Shown here piece by piece: positions 16,668 through 29,387 of a stretch of 64,000 bases of DNA (position 1 is its first letter; every line of letters begins with the position of its first letter). This DNA comes from Rhodospirillales bacterium (GTDB lineage Bacteria > Pseudomonadota > Alphaproteobacteria > Rhodospirillales > Shumkoniaceae), in NCBI GenBank assembly GCA_018432935.1, contig JAHDSF010000020.1, forward strand, positions 1 to 64,000. The letters run 5' to 3'. Made by a program: the position numbers and the translations under genes. The notes beneath the pieces were generated by a model. The model ran no database searches. It was not told the DNA's origin and saw only the letters and a program-made list of their open reading frames with translations.

Positions 16668-18250
16668 GTCGAGGCCTCCTTGAACTGCTTGTCGAGGTGC
16701 TCGCTCAGCCGCGCCGCCAGCGCCACCAGCGTGAGGGTGGGCGTGGCGCAGCCGCTGGTCGGGAACACCGACGATCCGGCGACGAACAGATTGGCGATGC
16801 CGTGGACCTTGGCGTTGCGGTCGACCACGCCGGACTTGGGATCGTCGTTCATCCGGGTGGTGCCCATGTGATGATGGCCCCAGCCGGTCGTCGGCGGGAA
16901 GATGTCCTCGGGCTTGACGACGACACGGATGCGGCCGATGTCGTTGGCGCCCACCGCCTGCGCGAACAGCTCGATGGCGCGATAGGAGGTGCGCTTGTCG
17001 ATCTCGCTGAGACGCCAGTCGACGTGGACGCGCGGCTGACCGAAGGCATCCCGCTCTTCAGCCAGGGTGACCCGGCTGTCGGGGTTGGGCACCTGCTCGA
17101 TGTAGCTCTCCACCTCGTACGTGGTGATCGGCCGATCCCGGTCCCTGATCAGCCTGCGGTAGGCGGTTGCGACCACGTCGTCGGCCTCCGAGATGACCGT
17201 CCACAGGTTGGCCATCAGATCGTCGGGGACGCGCCCCTGCCTAAGCTGCTTCAGCATGTGGCGCGCCGCCATCGCGCCCGGACCGAACTCATCCTCGTTA
17301 GCTGGGTCGAGACGTCCCAGCACGTTGCCGATCCCCTCGCGCTCCTGGACCTCGGCCCGAATCCCGAGGTCGCCGCGAATGGCGAAGCCGTCGCCGATGT
17401 AGTAGTCGCCGTACAGGCCCTTCTGCGGCAGGCCCTTGCCGGAAAGCACCAGGACCCCCGACACGAACCGCGGGTGCTCCATGAAGAAACGGCCGACCAG
17501 GTCGTTGCCGTTGCCGACCCCGTTCGGATGAACGTCGTCGGACAGCAGCAGGAGGCGAGCATTCTCGATTCCGCCGCATGCCAGCACATAGCGCCGCGCG
17601 CGGGCGGTCAGCCGCTTGCCGTCCAGCGTCCCCACGTCGAGCCGGTCCACCGACTGCCCGTCGGCGGCAAGACGGATGCCCAGTACGGTCGCGTGGGTGT
17701 AGATGCCGACGTCCTCCGCCTTTTCGAGATCGGCCCCGTAGTCGGTCCAGAAGTGCACCGGCCGAGTCAGGGAGACGCGGTTGAAGAAGATGTCGTGGCT
17801 CGGCTCCAGGAATCTCTGCCCTGTCCTGGTCGCCCACTTTGAGAGATCGTATTCGACCGGCTGCAGCCTGAGAATTCGGTGGGCGATAGCGTAATGGGAT
17901 TCCAGCTCCTTGCGCGGGAACGGCCAGCCGCTGTGGGGAATCCAAGGCCGGTGCTCGAAATCGTTCACGTCCAGCATCCGGCACTGGCCGTTCCAAACGG
18001 TCGAGGTGCCCCCCAGGGCGCGCACCCGGGTAGTTTCGAGGGCTTCGATCTGCAGCCCGGTGAGCTCGCCCTCCGTCAGCCGGTTGATCTCGGGCTCGAC
18101 GTCGCGTCCGCCGCTCTCCAGAACGGCGATGCGGATGCCGCTCTCGGCCAGTCGCTTCGCGATTGTCATTCCGGCGGGGCCAGACCCGACGATGCAGAGG
18201 TCAGCCTCGATGACGGCCTTGTCGGCCAACGAGCGGGCGTCGATCAGCAT
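16664..18250 (-). CDS. GMC-family FAD oxidoreductase (copy 2)
   Basis: 528-residue paralogue of the 14545-16119 product, clearly similar along its whole length. FAD motif ADLCIVGSGPAGMTIAKRL, later GWGHHHMGTTRMNDDP and ANLFVAGSSVFPTSGCATPT. It is the first gene of the leftward GMC cluster and overlaps the small Tat protein gene. Like copy 1 it lacks its own signal peptide. The two copies could act on different substrates while sharing one small subunit, or form a hetero-oligomer. Confidence 0.88.
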   Translation of the reverse strand: MLIDARSLADKAVIEADLCIVGSGPAGMTIAKRLAESGIRIAVLESGGRDVEPEINRLTEGELTGLQIEALETTRVRALGGTSTVWNGQCRMLDVNDFEHRPWIPHSGWPFPRKELESHYAIAHRILRLQPVEYDLSKWATRTGQRFLEPSHDIFFNRVSLTRPVHFWTDYGADLEKAEDVGIYTHATVLGIRLAADGQSVDRLDVGTLDGKRLTARARRYVLACGGIENARLLLLSDDVHPNGVGNGNDLVGRFFMEHPRFVSGVLVLSGKGLPQKGLYGDYYIGDGFAIRGDLGIRAEVQEREGIGNVLGRLDPANEDEFGPGAMAARHMLKQLRQGRVPDDLMANLWTVISEADDVVATAYRRLIRDRDRPITTYEVESYIEQVPNPDSRVTLAEERDAFGQPRVHVDWRLSEIDKRTSYRAIELFAQAVGANDIGRIRVVVKPEDIFPPTTGWGHHHMGTTRMNDDPKSGVVDRNAKVHGIANLFVAGSSVFPTSGCATPTLTLVALAARLSEHLDKQFKEAST

Positions 18251-18333
18251 GCAACCTCGATGGGAATTCGCCTGGACTTCCGCGCACGTGGGCTAGCGCC
18301 ATTCCGCCTTCAAGTACTACGCACGCGTCCCCT

Positions 18334-18347
18334 CCCTTTGGGGGAAC
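18334..18347. promoter_or_regulatory. GTTCCCCCWWWGGG-like motif, copy 2
   Basis: CCCTTTGGGGGAAC in the 175-bp divergent gap between the GMC cluster and the phosphatase-like gene. On the other strand it reads GTTCCCCCAAAGGG, very close to the copy at 43919-43934. Confidence 0.35.
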
Positions 18348-18425
18348 AGCATCATCCAGACTGGGAAATCCGCATCTCTCAACGCGCCCAGGCGGACTGT
18401 GGCCGGCCTTCCTACCTAAAAACGC

Positions 18426-19871
18426 ATGCAGACGCGTGCTCCCCTGTCTCTGCTGGCTGCGGCAGCAGCCGGTTTCGTGGGCGCCGCAGCCTTGGGTGTG
18501 GGAGTTCTCGCCACCACGGGGCTCGACGTCATTTGCAAAAAGCAGATCCTGTGCTCGGTCAGCAACGACAAGGGATGGGCCTCGCAGGTCCACCTCTCGT
18601 GGCAGCAGGATCCGGCCCGTAGCCTCACCGTCACTTGGCGCACCGCCAAGACGGGCAGCGCCTACGCCGAGGTCCGCCCCGCCGGCGACAAGCAGTGGAC
18701 CCGGGTTCAGGCCCGGTCGTCGGCGATGCCGCGCAACGGCGTGCTTCCCCGCAGGGGGGCGATCCACCGGGCCACCTTCTCGGGGCTGCAGCCGCAGACC
18801 GATTACGAATACCGGGTTTCCCACGATGCCGCCACCAAGGCGACGACCAGCGAGGTTTTCCGCACCCGCACGGCGCCCCCTCCCGGACCGCAGACCTTCA
18901 GCTTCCTGTTCTTCTCGGATACCGGAACGATCGGACGTCCCGATGGGCTGACGGAGGGCACCCGCAAGGTCCGCGACTTCATGATCGCCTCCGATGCCGC
19001 CTTCCTGCTCGGCGGCGGCGACTATGCCTACGGCGACGCCGACGCGCGAGCAGCAGACCCCGCCATCGTCGCGGACGAGTGGTTCCGGCAGTGGCAGCCG
19101 CTGTTGAGTCGGGTCCCGCTGATGGCGCAGTACGGCAATCATGAATCGTTCCTGCGCGAAAGCCTGTCCGACTGGCTGCCGCGATTCAGCCATCCGCGCG
19201 GCTACCGCGACGGGCGCGCCTACTCTTTCGACGTCGGCAACGCCCATTTCGCCGCCATGTACGCCCCCGGCGACGGCTACGTCCCGCCCCCCGACCTGCT
19301 GGACTGGCTGGATAAGGATCTGGGCGCGGCCCGCAGGCGCGGCGCGCGCTGGCTGATCGTGTACCAGCACGATTCCATCTACGGACATGGCCTCAGCCAC
19401 CCGGCGAACCCGCGGGTCCGCGCAGCGCTGATGCCGATCTTCGATCGTCACGGGGTCGAGCTGCACCTGTCCGCCCAGGACCAGAACTACGAGCGCACGT
19501 ACCCGCTGCGCACCGCCACCCCGGAGGCGGCGATCGGCTCGCGCCATCCCGACACCTACCGGGCGAGCGAAGGCACGGTTTACGCCAAGGTCAGCCCGGC
19601 CGGGAAGATGTCGGAGCGGACCCGCGACTTCTCGCTGCTGCAGGGGTCGCAGCCTCCCCAGGTGGCGGTACGCAGCGACCGCGGCCACCACTTTGCCCGC
19701 GTCACGGTCCACGGCGATGACCGCATCGAAGTGTCCGTCTTCGAGTTGCTGCGCGGCGACGCCGAGCCGACCGTCCTCGACCACTTCGTCATCCACGGCA
19801 GCACCGTCGATCCGTCTCCTGCTCCCGGGCCGCAGGTAGGCACGAGCCGACACGCTTCCCTGGCGCCGTAA
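18426..19871 (+). CDS. Purple acid phosphatase-like metallophosphoesterase with altered last metal motif
   Basis: 481-residue exported protein with an N-terminal hydrophobic signal or anchor (about 8-34). A fibronectin-like purple acid phosphatase N-domain (HLSWQQDPARSLTVTWRT ... LQPQTDYEYRV) is followed by a calcineurin-like metallophosphoesterase domain. Metal motifs present: FSD165TG, GGD199YAY202, GN238HE and H315 in YQHDSIY. The last motif, normally GHxHxYER, reads SAQDQNYERT, so both histidines are glutamines (Q351, Q353). Activity may be lost or changed. It is divergent from the GMC cluster and not obviously linked to the glycogen genes 190 bp downstream. Confidence 0.82.
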   Translation: MQTRAPLSLLAAAAAGFVGAAALGVGVLATTGLDVICKKQILCSVSNDKGWASQVHLSWQQDPARSLTVTWRTAKTGSAYAEVRPAGDKQWTRVQARSSAMPRNGVLPRRGAIHRATFSGLQPQTDYEYRVSHDAATKATTSEVFRTRTAPPPGPQTFSFLFFSDTGTIGRPDGLTEGTRKVRDFMIASDAAFLLGGGDYAYGDADARAADPAIVADEWFRQWQPLLSRVPLMAQYGNHESFLRESLSDWLPRFSHPRGYRDGRAYSFDVGNAHFAAMYAPGDGYVPPPDLLDWLDKDLGAARRRGARWLIVYQHDSIYGHGLSHPANPRVRAALMPIFDRHGVELHLSAQDQNYERTYPLRTATPEAAIGSRHPDTYRASEGTVYAKVSPAGKMSERTRDFSLLQGSQPPQVAVRSDRGHHFARVTVHGDDRIEVSVFELLRGDAEPTVLDHFVIHGSTVDPSPAPGPQVGTSRHASLAP

Positions 19872-20060
19872 CGAGATTTGCGCCCTGGCGGTCAAGACAC
19901 CATCTGAAAGTTGCCGAGGGGCTCGACGCCGACGTGTGGGCTCCCTGCATCGACGCCGGGACGCCGCAGTTTCGTAGCCGCGGGAACGGGCGGAATGCAA
20001 GCACAACGATAACAACCAAAGACACCGGTCCCGCCGACGCGGCACCGAGGTGGAGGCCTG

Positions 20061-22223
20061 ATGGTTGAACTGACGTTTCGTGTCTGGCCCGGTCTTCCTT
20101 ACCCGCTGGGCGCAACCTGGGATGGCTCCGGAACCAATTTTGCCCTTTTTACGGCCCACGCCGAGAAGGTCGAGCTTTGTCTGTTCGATGACGATGCAAA
20201 ACACGAGCTCGCCCGCGTGGTTATGCCCGAGTACACCCACGAGGTCTGGCATTGCTACATGCCCGACGTGCGTCCGGGGCAGCTTTACGGTTACCGGGTC
20301 TACGGACCCTACGAGCCGAAGACGGGCAACCGCTTCAACCATCACAAGCTGCTGATCGATCCGTATGCGAAGGCGCTCGAGGGCGACTTTATCTGGGACG
20401 ATGCGCTGTTCGGCTACACTCTCGGCGATCCCAAGGAGGATCTGTCGTTCGACAAGCGCGACAGCGCGCCCTTCATTCCCAAGTGCCGGGTCGTCGATCC
20501 CGCCTTCACGTGGGGCCGCAAGCCCGAGCAACGGCCGTGGCACGAAAGCGTGGTTTACGAAGCCCACACGCGGGGCTTCACGATGCGCTTCCCCGACCTG
20601 CCCGAGGATGTGCGGGGGACCTTCAACGGACTAGGATCGCCCACCGTGGTCGACTACCTGCGGGAGTTGGGCATCACCGCCATCGAGCTGTTACCGGTCC
20701 ACGTCTTCCTGCACGACCGTGTGTTCGTCGACCGCGGCCTTCGTAACTACTGGGGGTACAACACGATCGGCTTCTTTGCCCCGCATCCGGAGTACCTCGG
20801 CAAGGGGAACGCAATCCGCAACTTCAAGACCTTCGTGCAGCAGGTGCACGACGCCGGAATCGAGGTCATCCTGGACGTCGTCTACAACCACACGGCCGAA
20901 GGCAACCACCTGGGGCCGACGCTGTCGTTCCGCGGCATCGACAACCGCTCGTACTACTACCTCAACGAAGGCAACGAGCGCTATTATTACGACTTCACTG
21001 GCACCGGCAACGCGCTCGAACTGAGGCACCGCCACGTGCTCAGGATGGCGACCGATTCCCTGCGCTATTGGGTCCAGGAGATGGGCGTCGACGGCTTCCG
21101 TTTCGATCTTGCGACCACCCTCGCCCGCGTCGGCTCGACTTTCCAGGAGCACGCCGGGTTTCTCGACGCGGTGGCGCAGGACCCGGTGTTGTCGGCGGTC
21201 AAGTTGATCGCCGAGCCCTGGGACATCGGGATGGGCGGCTATCAGCTCGGCAACTTCCCTCCCGGATGGGCGGAGTGGAACGACCAGTACCGCGACACCG
21301 TGCGCCGCTTCTGGAAAGGCGATCGCGGACAACTGGCGGCGCTCGCTTCGCGCTTTTCGGGGTCGGCCGACATCTTCGATCGCCGCGGCCGTCGCACCTG
21401 GGCGAGCGTCAACTTCGTGACCGCCCACGACGGCTTCACCCTGCGCGACCTCGTCAGCTACAACGGCAAGCACAACGAGGCCAACAAGGAAGACAACCGG
21501 GACGGCAGCGACAACAACAACAGCTGGAACTGCGGCGCCGAGGGCCCGACCGACGACCCCGAGATCAGGAAGCTTCGCCTTCGCCAGATGCGCAATCTCA
21601 TGGCCACCCTGCTGATGTCGCAGGGCCTGCCGATGATCCTGGCCGGTGACGAGTTCGGCCGCACCCAGGGCGGCAACAACAACGCCTATTGCCAGGACAG
21701 CGAGATCGGCTGGGTCGACTGGATGGCCGCCCAGGACGACGAGGCCCAATCGATGCTCGCATTCACCAAGCGGCTGATCGCGCTGCGGCGCGATCACATC
21801 GTGTTCCGCCGCAACCGCTACTTCCACGGCCAAGTCATCCCCGGCACCAATGTGAAGGACGTGGTCTGGCTGCGCCCGGACGGCGAGGAGATGACGGCCG
21901 GAGACTGGAACGACCCCGACGCGCGCGGTATCGCCGTACGGCTCAGCGGCGAAGCGGGCCTGACCCACGTGAGCGCCCGCGGCGAGCAGGAAATCGACGA
22001 CACCTTCGTGATCCTGATGAACGTGTGGCACGAGAGCATCACCTTTGCGATGCCCCAGGATTCGGCCGAGCACGTCTGGACCGTCGTCCTCGATACGGTG
22101 AACGGGCTCAGCGCGCACGACGAACGCATCCACGAGGCGGGCGAGCCGGTTACCGTGGAGGGGCGGTCGCTGCAGCTTCTGGTGCGGCGCGACAGCGACG
22201 ATCGGCGGAGGACGGAGGTATGA
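20061..22223 (+). CDS. glgX: Glycogen debranching enzyme GlgX
   Basis: GH13 isoamylase-type enzyme that hydrolyses alpha-1,6 branches of glycogen and releases linear malto-oligosaccharides. The 720-residue product has an N-terminal CBM48 (YPLGATWDGSGTNFALFTAHAEKVELCLFD) and a catalytic barrel with VDGFRFDLATTL (nucleophile Asp), LIAEPWD (acid Glu) and VTAHDGFTLRDL (third Asp). The stop overlaps the treZ start by 4 nt. It is the first gene of glgX-treZ-treY, feeding trimmed glucans to trehalose synthesis. Confidence 0.95.
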   Translation: MVELTFRVWPGLPYPLGATWDGSGTNFALFTAHAEKVELCLFDDDAKHELARVVMPEYTHEVWHCYMPDVRPGQLYGYRVYGPYEPKTGNRFNHHKLLIDPYAKALEGDFIWDDALFGYTLGDPKEDLSFDKRDSAPFIPKCRVVDPAFTWGRKPEQRPWHESVVYEAHTRGFTMRFPDLPEDVRGTFNGLGSPTVVDYLRELGITAIELLPVHVFLHDRVFVDRGLRNYWGYNTIGFFAPHPEYLGKGNAIRNFKTFVQQVHDAGIEVILDVVYNHTAEGNHLGPTLSFRGIDNRSYYYLNEGNERYYYDFTGTGNALELRHRHVLRMATDSLRYWVQEMGVDGFRFDLATTLARVGSTFQEHAGFLDAVAQDPVLSAVKLIAEPWDIGMGGYQLGNFPPGWAEWNDQYRDTVRRFWKGDRGQLAALASRFSGSADIFDRRGRRTWASVNFVTAHDGFTLRDLVSYNGKHNEANKEDNRDGSDNNNSWNCGAEGPTDDPEIRKLRLRQMRNLMATLLMSQGLPMILAGDEFGRTQGGNNNAYCQDSEIGWVDWMAAQDDEAQSMLAFTKRLIALRRDHIVFRRNRYFHGQVIPGTNVKDVVWLRPDGEEMTAGDWNDPDARGIAVRLSGEAGLTHVSARGEQEIDDTFVILMNVWHESITFAMPQDSAEHVWTVVLDTVNGLSAHDERIHEAGEPVTVEGRSLQLLVRRDSDDRRRTEV

Positions 22224-24051
22224 GCGCGTACACATACGGGCCCGCGCGCGGTTCGTCCGCAACCACGTTCCGACTATGGGCGCCGGGCGCCGAGGCGGTC
22301 CAGCTGATGCTGGAAGGCCCCGACCTCAGGGAATCTGGGCCGATGGAGCCGCACGAGGGCGGCTGGCACGAGGTGCGGGTCCCGGACGCGGTGCCCGGCA
22401 CCCGCTATCGTTTCCGCGTCGGCGACCTCCTGGTACCCGATCCCGCCTCGCGCCTCCAGGACGGCGACGCGGTGGACGGCTGCAGCGTCGTCGTCGACCA
22501 TGGCCGCTTCGCCTGGCGGAACCAGGCTTGGCGCGGCCGTCCGTGGCACGAGGCGGTGATTTACGAACTCAACGTCGGCGCCTTCTCGCCGGAGGCCAGC
22601 TACGAAGGCGTGCGGATGCGCCTGCCCCACTTCGTCGCCCTCGGCGTCACCGCCATCGAGCTGATGCCGCTGGCCGATTTCCAGGGATCCAGGAACTGGG
22701 GCTACGACGGCGTGTTGCCCTACGCCCCCGACGAGACCTACGGCACCCCGGACGAGCTCAAGCGTCTGATCGACGACGCCCACGGCCACGGCCTGATGGT
22801 GTTCCTCGATGTGGTTTACAACCATTTCGGGCCGGAGGGTAACTATCTGCACGCGTACGCCCCTGCGTTCTTCACAGACCGCTTCGAGACCCCCTGGGGG
22901 GCGGCGATCGACTTCAGCCGCCGCGAGGTGCGCGACTTCTTCGCCGAGAACGCGATCTACTGGCTTGAGGAGTACCGCTTTGACGGCCTCCGCTTCGATG
23001 CCGTCCACGCCATCCAGGATGATTCCGAAAAGCACATCCTGAGCGAGATCGCCGAGCGGGTGCGCGCCCACTTCCGCGATTCCGGACGGCACATCCATCT
23101 CGTGCTCGAAAACGACGACAACGCGGCCAGGTTTCTCGGCCCGCAGCAGTTCGTCGCCCAGTGGAACGACGACTTCCACCACGCCTGCCACATCTTGTTG
23201 AGCTCCGAGGGTGGCGGCTACTACGGGGAATACGCCCAACGACCGCTGCGGCACCTCGAGCGCATCCTCCGCGAAGGCTTCGCCTGGCAGGGAGAGGTCT
23301 CGCCGTTCCGCGGCCGAACTCGCGGCGAGGACACGGGCCGGTTGTCGCCGCTGGCCTTCGTCAACTTCCTGCAGAACCACGACCAGATCGGCAACCGGGC
23401 TTTCGGCGATCGTATCGCGACCCTCGCCTCGCCGCAGGCGCTGCGCACCATGATGTCGGTGTTGTGCCTGCAGCCCTCGCCGATCCTCCTGTTCATGGGC
23501 GAGGAGTGGCAGAGCCGGCGGCCCTACCTGTTCTACTGCGATTTCACGGGCGACCTTGCGCAGGCGGTACGGGACGGCCGACGACGCGAGTTCGCAAGCT
23601 TCCCGGCTTTCTCCAACCCCCAGGCGCAGCGCCGCATCCCCGACCCCCTGGCGCCAGAGACTTTCGCCGCCTCGCGGCTCGACTGGAACGAGCGCGAGAC
23701 CCAGGACCATCCGTTCTGGGAGGCGGAGACGACGCGCCTGCTGCGGTTGCGGCAACGTCACGTGATGCCGCGTGCCGCCCGGTTCGGTCGGCCGACCGTC
23801 GAGTTGCCCGGGCCCGAGCTGCTGATTGCCGGTTGGCGCACGGATGACGGCGATTCGTTGACCCTTGTTCTAAACATGAGCCACCAAGAGGCTGATCTAC
23901 CGTCTATTCACGAGGGGAAGCTGATCAGCGTCAGCCGGCCGGGTACCGCCACCGGCTTGCACGATGACGGTCGAATCCCCGCGGTCACCGCCGCCTGGTT
24001 CCTGACCGCGGCGGACGAAATCGCCGCTGTTGACGTGGAGACGGTATTCGG

Positions 24052-24055
<4 letters not shown>
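22220..24055 (+). CDS. treZ: Malto-oligosyltrehalose trehalohydrolase
   Basis: GH13 enzyme that releases trehalose from maltooligosyl-trehalose made by TreY. The 611-residue product starts in an ATGA overlap with glgX. It has an N-terminal beta domain (TTFRLWAPGAEAVQLMLEGP), VIYELNVGAFSPEASY, GLRFDAVHAI with the nucleophile, LVLENDDNAARFL with the acid and NFLQNHDQIGNRAFGDR. Length and motifs are standard. Its stop overlaps treY by 4 nt, so the three enzymes are translationally coupled. Confidence 0.95.
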
Positions 24056-26886
<2,831 letters not shown>

Positions 26887-26887
26887 T

Positions 26888-27304
26888 CTACAGGTGATAG
26901 CGCTCGTCGATGCTGCCGGGACCGGGCCCGGCGGCGATGATCAGCAGCATCCCCCCCGCCAGCCCGACATTTTTCAGAAAGCCCACGAGTTGCTGGCTGA
27001 ACTCGGCCTCGGTCCCGACGTTCCATGGCGGCTGGAAGTACAGGGTATAGGGGATCAGGAAGAGCAACAGGAGAGTGGCCCCCAAGCGCGCCTTGTACCC
27101 CAGCACCACCGACGTGCCGCCGATCACCAGCACGGCGATCACGACCAGCAGCACCGGCGGCGCCGCCGGCAGGCCCTGTGCCTCCAGTCCCTCGGCAGCG
27201 GACTGGAAGTTCGGAATGAGATGGGTGAAGGCGCTGACCAGGAAGACCGCCGTCAGGCACAGTCGCCCGACGATGGCCAACAGGGAGCGGAGGGTCTCGG
27301 CCAT
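26888..27304 (-). CDS. DoxX-family membrane protein
   Basis: 138-residue integral membrane protein with four hydrophobic segments (about residues 7-25, 47-67, 70-92, 108-125) and a DoxX/YphA-like pattern: LCLTAVFLVSAFTHLIPNF, VVLGYKARLGATLLLLFLIPYTLYF. DoxX proteins are small quinone- or thiol-linked membrane proteins of mostly unknown role. The start at 27304 (MAETLRSL) is preferred over one 51 nt upstream because it begins at the first membrane helix. It is last in the leftward amino-sugar gene series but is not obviously part of that pathway. Confidence 0.75.
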   Translation of the reverse strand: MAETLRSLLAIVGRLCLTAVFLVSAFTHLIPNFQSAAEGLEAQGLPAAPPVLLVVIAVLVIGGTSVVLGYKARLGATLLLLFLIPYTLYFQPPWNVGTEAEFSQQLVGFLKNVGLAGGMLLIIAAGPGPGSIDERYHL

Positions 27305-27410
27305 GCGGTCCTCGGGGTTGCGGTCGCGACCTCGCAGGGCGGCAGCCTCCGGCACCCGGCGTCCTCTCGAAATGGGAGCCGCGCGACCGCGGCGGAAGGG
27401 AGCGAGCAGT

Positions 27411-28586
27411 CTACTCCCTTATGATCCGCCACGGACCGACGCCCGCCTCGACGACCTTCGGACCCGTCGCGCCGTCTCGCCAACGCACGTATTCCAGCGC
27501 GGCTCCGGCCCGCGGGACTGCCGCCTCGCCCAGCAGGAGGAGCGCGTTGGTGCGCCCCAGGTCAAGCGCGTCGTCGAGAGCAATTCCTAGCCAATTCATG
27601 GCGTTGCGGGTCACTTCTTCCATCGTGGCCGAGGAGCCGCCGAGGTACGGCGAGCCGGGCTCGCGCATGATGCCGTCCGCCTGCCGTTCGACCTGAACGT
27701 CGCCCAGCGTGTAGAGGCCCGGCTCAGCTGCCGCGCCGGCGGTCGCGTCGGTGATGAGGATGGTGCGCGAAAGCTCCTTGGCGCGGGCGTAGATCCTGAA
27801 CATGTACGGCGGGATGTGGACGCCGTCGGCGATGAAGCTGGCGCTGAGGTGGTCCTGGCCGAGCTGCGCGAACAGCGGGTTGGCATTCTTCTCGAGCAGG
27901 TGCAGAAGGCCGTTGCCGAGGTGAGTGGAGAGCCTCGCCCCCGCGGCGACCGCCGCTTCCACCTCGGCCAAGCTTGCCCCGGTGTGGCCGATTGAGACCA
28001 CGATGCCCTGGGCCGTCGCGTGCGGAATGAGGTCCAGCACCCCTTCCCGCTCGGGCGCCATCGTCAGCACCCGGACGGGACGGCGCAGCCCATCCTGCAG
28101 CTTGGCCAGGGCTTCGACCCCCGCACTCCGCATGTGTGCCTTGGGGTGGCAGCCGGCGTAGCCGTCGGCGGAGGACAGGAACGGCCCTTCGACGTGGTAG
28201 CCCATCACCATCCACGGCCCGAGCCGGCTGGCGGCAACCGCGGCATCGAGCGAGCGCAGCCGGGCCTTCATGGCGTCGAGCGAGGCGGTGATGACGGTCG
28301 GCAGGCAGCGGGTCGCGCCGCAGGCGAGCATCGCGGCCAGAGCGCGGTCCATGTCCTCCGCGCTCAGGTCGGCGCGGTTGAAGTCGACCCCGGCGAAACC
28401 GTTGACCTGAATGTCGACCAACCCCAGGGTCGTCGCCTCGCCGGTCGGCGACTGGGCGACGGGGTTCGTCTCGCGGAGCCTGCCGTCAGCCCCCGTCACG
28501 ACGGCGTAGACGCCGTGACGCCGCCCCGAGCGGAGCACCATCCGCCGCCCCTCCAGGTCCTCAACCCGCTCCAGAAGATCCGCCAT
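27411..28586 (-). CDS. nagA: N-acetylglucosamine-6-phosphate deacetylase
   Basis: Amidohydrolase that converts GlcNAc-6-phosphate to glucosamine-6-phosphate and acetate. The 391-residue product shows GLVDIQVNGFAGVDFN, MGYHVEGPFLS with the metal-binding Glu, VVSIGHTGAS and HLGNGLLHLLEKN with metal His residues, and LITDATAG with the catalytic Asp. The first-metal HxH is replaced by QVNG, as in single-metal NagA enzymes. It follows nagB by 41 nt in the leftward TRAP/amino-sugar operon. Confidence 0.93.
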   Translation of the reverse strand: MADLLERVEDLEGRRMVLRSGRRHGVYAVVTGADGRLRETNPVAQSPTGEATTLGLVDIQVNGFAGVDFNRADLSAEDMDRALAAMLACGATRCLPTVITASLDAMKARLRSLDAAVAASRLGPWMVMGYHVEGPFLSSADGYAGCHPKAHMRSAGVEALAKLQDGLRRPVRVLTMAPEREGVLDLIPHATAQGIVVSIGHTGASLAEVEAAVAAGARLSTHLGNGLLHLLEKNANPLFAQLGQDHLSASFIADGVHIPPYMFRIYARAKELSRTILITDATAGAAAEPGLYTLGDVQVERQADGIMREPGSPYLGGSSATMEEVTRNAMNWLGIALDDALDLGRTNALLLLGEAAVPRAGAALEYVRWRDGATGPKVVEAGVGPWRIIRE

Positions 28587-28627
28587 CGCAACTCTCCGCT
28601 CTCGGTTCGTCGTTCCAACCAGGCCGG

Positions 28628-29365
28628 CTACCGCTTCAGCAGCGAGGCCGCCGCCTGATCGAGGAACAAGGCGCAGTCGGGATGGGTGCGCAGGATCGAT
28701 GCCGGCACCCGGTTGGTCAGCTCGCCCTCGACGGCGCCCCGCACCGCCTCCGCCTTGCGCCTGTCCGGCACCGTGACGATCAGCATTCGCGAGGCCATGA
28801 TCCTCCTGATGCTCATCGAAATCGCTTGGGCCGGCACGTCGTCGAGGGTCGGGAACCAGCCTTCCCCCATCTGCTGATGGCGGCAGGCTTCGTCGAGGGT
28901 GACCACCAGGTAGGGCTTCTCGGTCTCGAAGTCGGCGGGCGGATCGTTGAAGGCAAGGTGTCCGTTCTCGCCGATGCCGATGAAGGCGACGTCGACCACG
29001 CGGCTGGTGATAAGGCTGTCGAGGCGCGCCGTTTCCGCCTTGGGATCGGCCACGCCATCGACGTAATGGAACGCCGCCAGCTTGCCGACGCGGTCGACGA
29101 ACCTCTCCTTGAGGTAGCGCCGAAACGATGCGGGATGGCTCATCGGCAGCCCGATGTACTCGTCGAGATGGAAGCAGGTCACCTTGTCCCAGGCGATGCC
29201 GGGAGCGGTGATCAGGGCGTCGAGCATCTCGAACTGGCTGGCCCCGGTGGCCAGGATGATCGTGGCCTCGCCGCGTTCGGCGATCGCCTTGCGGATCGCC
29301 GCGGCGCCCGCCGCCGCCGCCGCCGGGCCCATCTCCTGCTTGCTGGTGAAAATGCGGATGTCCAT
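28628..29365 (-). CDS. nagB: Glucosamine-6-phosphate deaminase
   Basis: Isomerase/deaminase giving fructose-6-phosphate and ammonia from glucosamine-6-phosphate, so linking amino sugars to glycolysis. The 245-residue product has [15 protein letters not shown] (phosphate loop), [21 protein letters not shown] (catalytic Asp region) and [19 protein letters not shown] (the Asp-His-Glu region). It is slightly shorter than E. coli NagB (266), as in the non-allosteric class. It lies between the SIS gene (22 nt) and nagA. Confidence 0.93.
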   Translation of the reverse strand: MDIRIFTSKQEMGPAAAAAGAAAIRKAIAERGEATIILATGASQFEMLDALITAPGIAWDKVTCFHLDEYIGLPMSHPASFRRYLKERFVDRVGKLAAFHYVDGVADPKAETARLDSLITSRVVDVAFIGIGENGHLAFNDPPADFETEKPYLVVTLDEACRHQQMGEGWFPTLDDVPAQAISMSIRRIMASRMLIVTVPDRRKAEAVRGAVEGELTNRVPASILRTHPDCALFLDQAAASLLKR

Positions 29366-29387
29366 GACTGTTCTCCTCGTCTCGATG

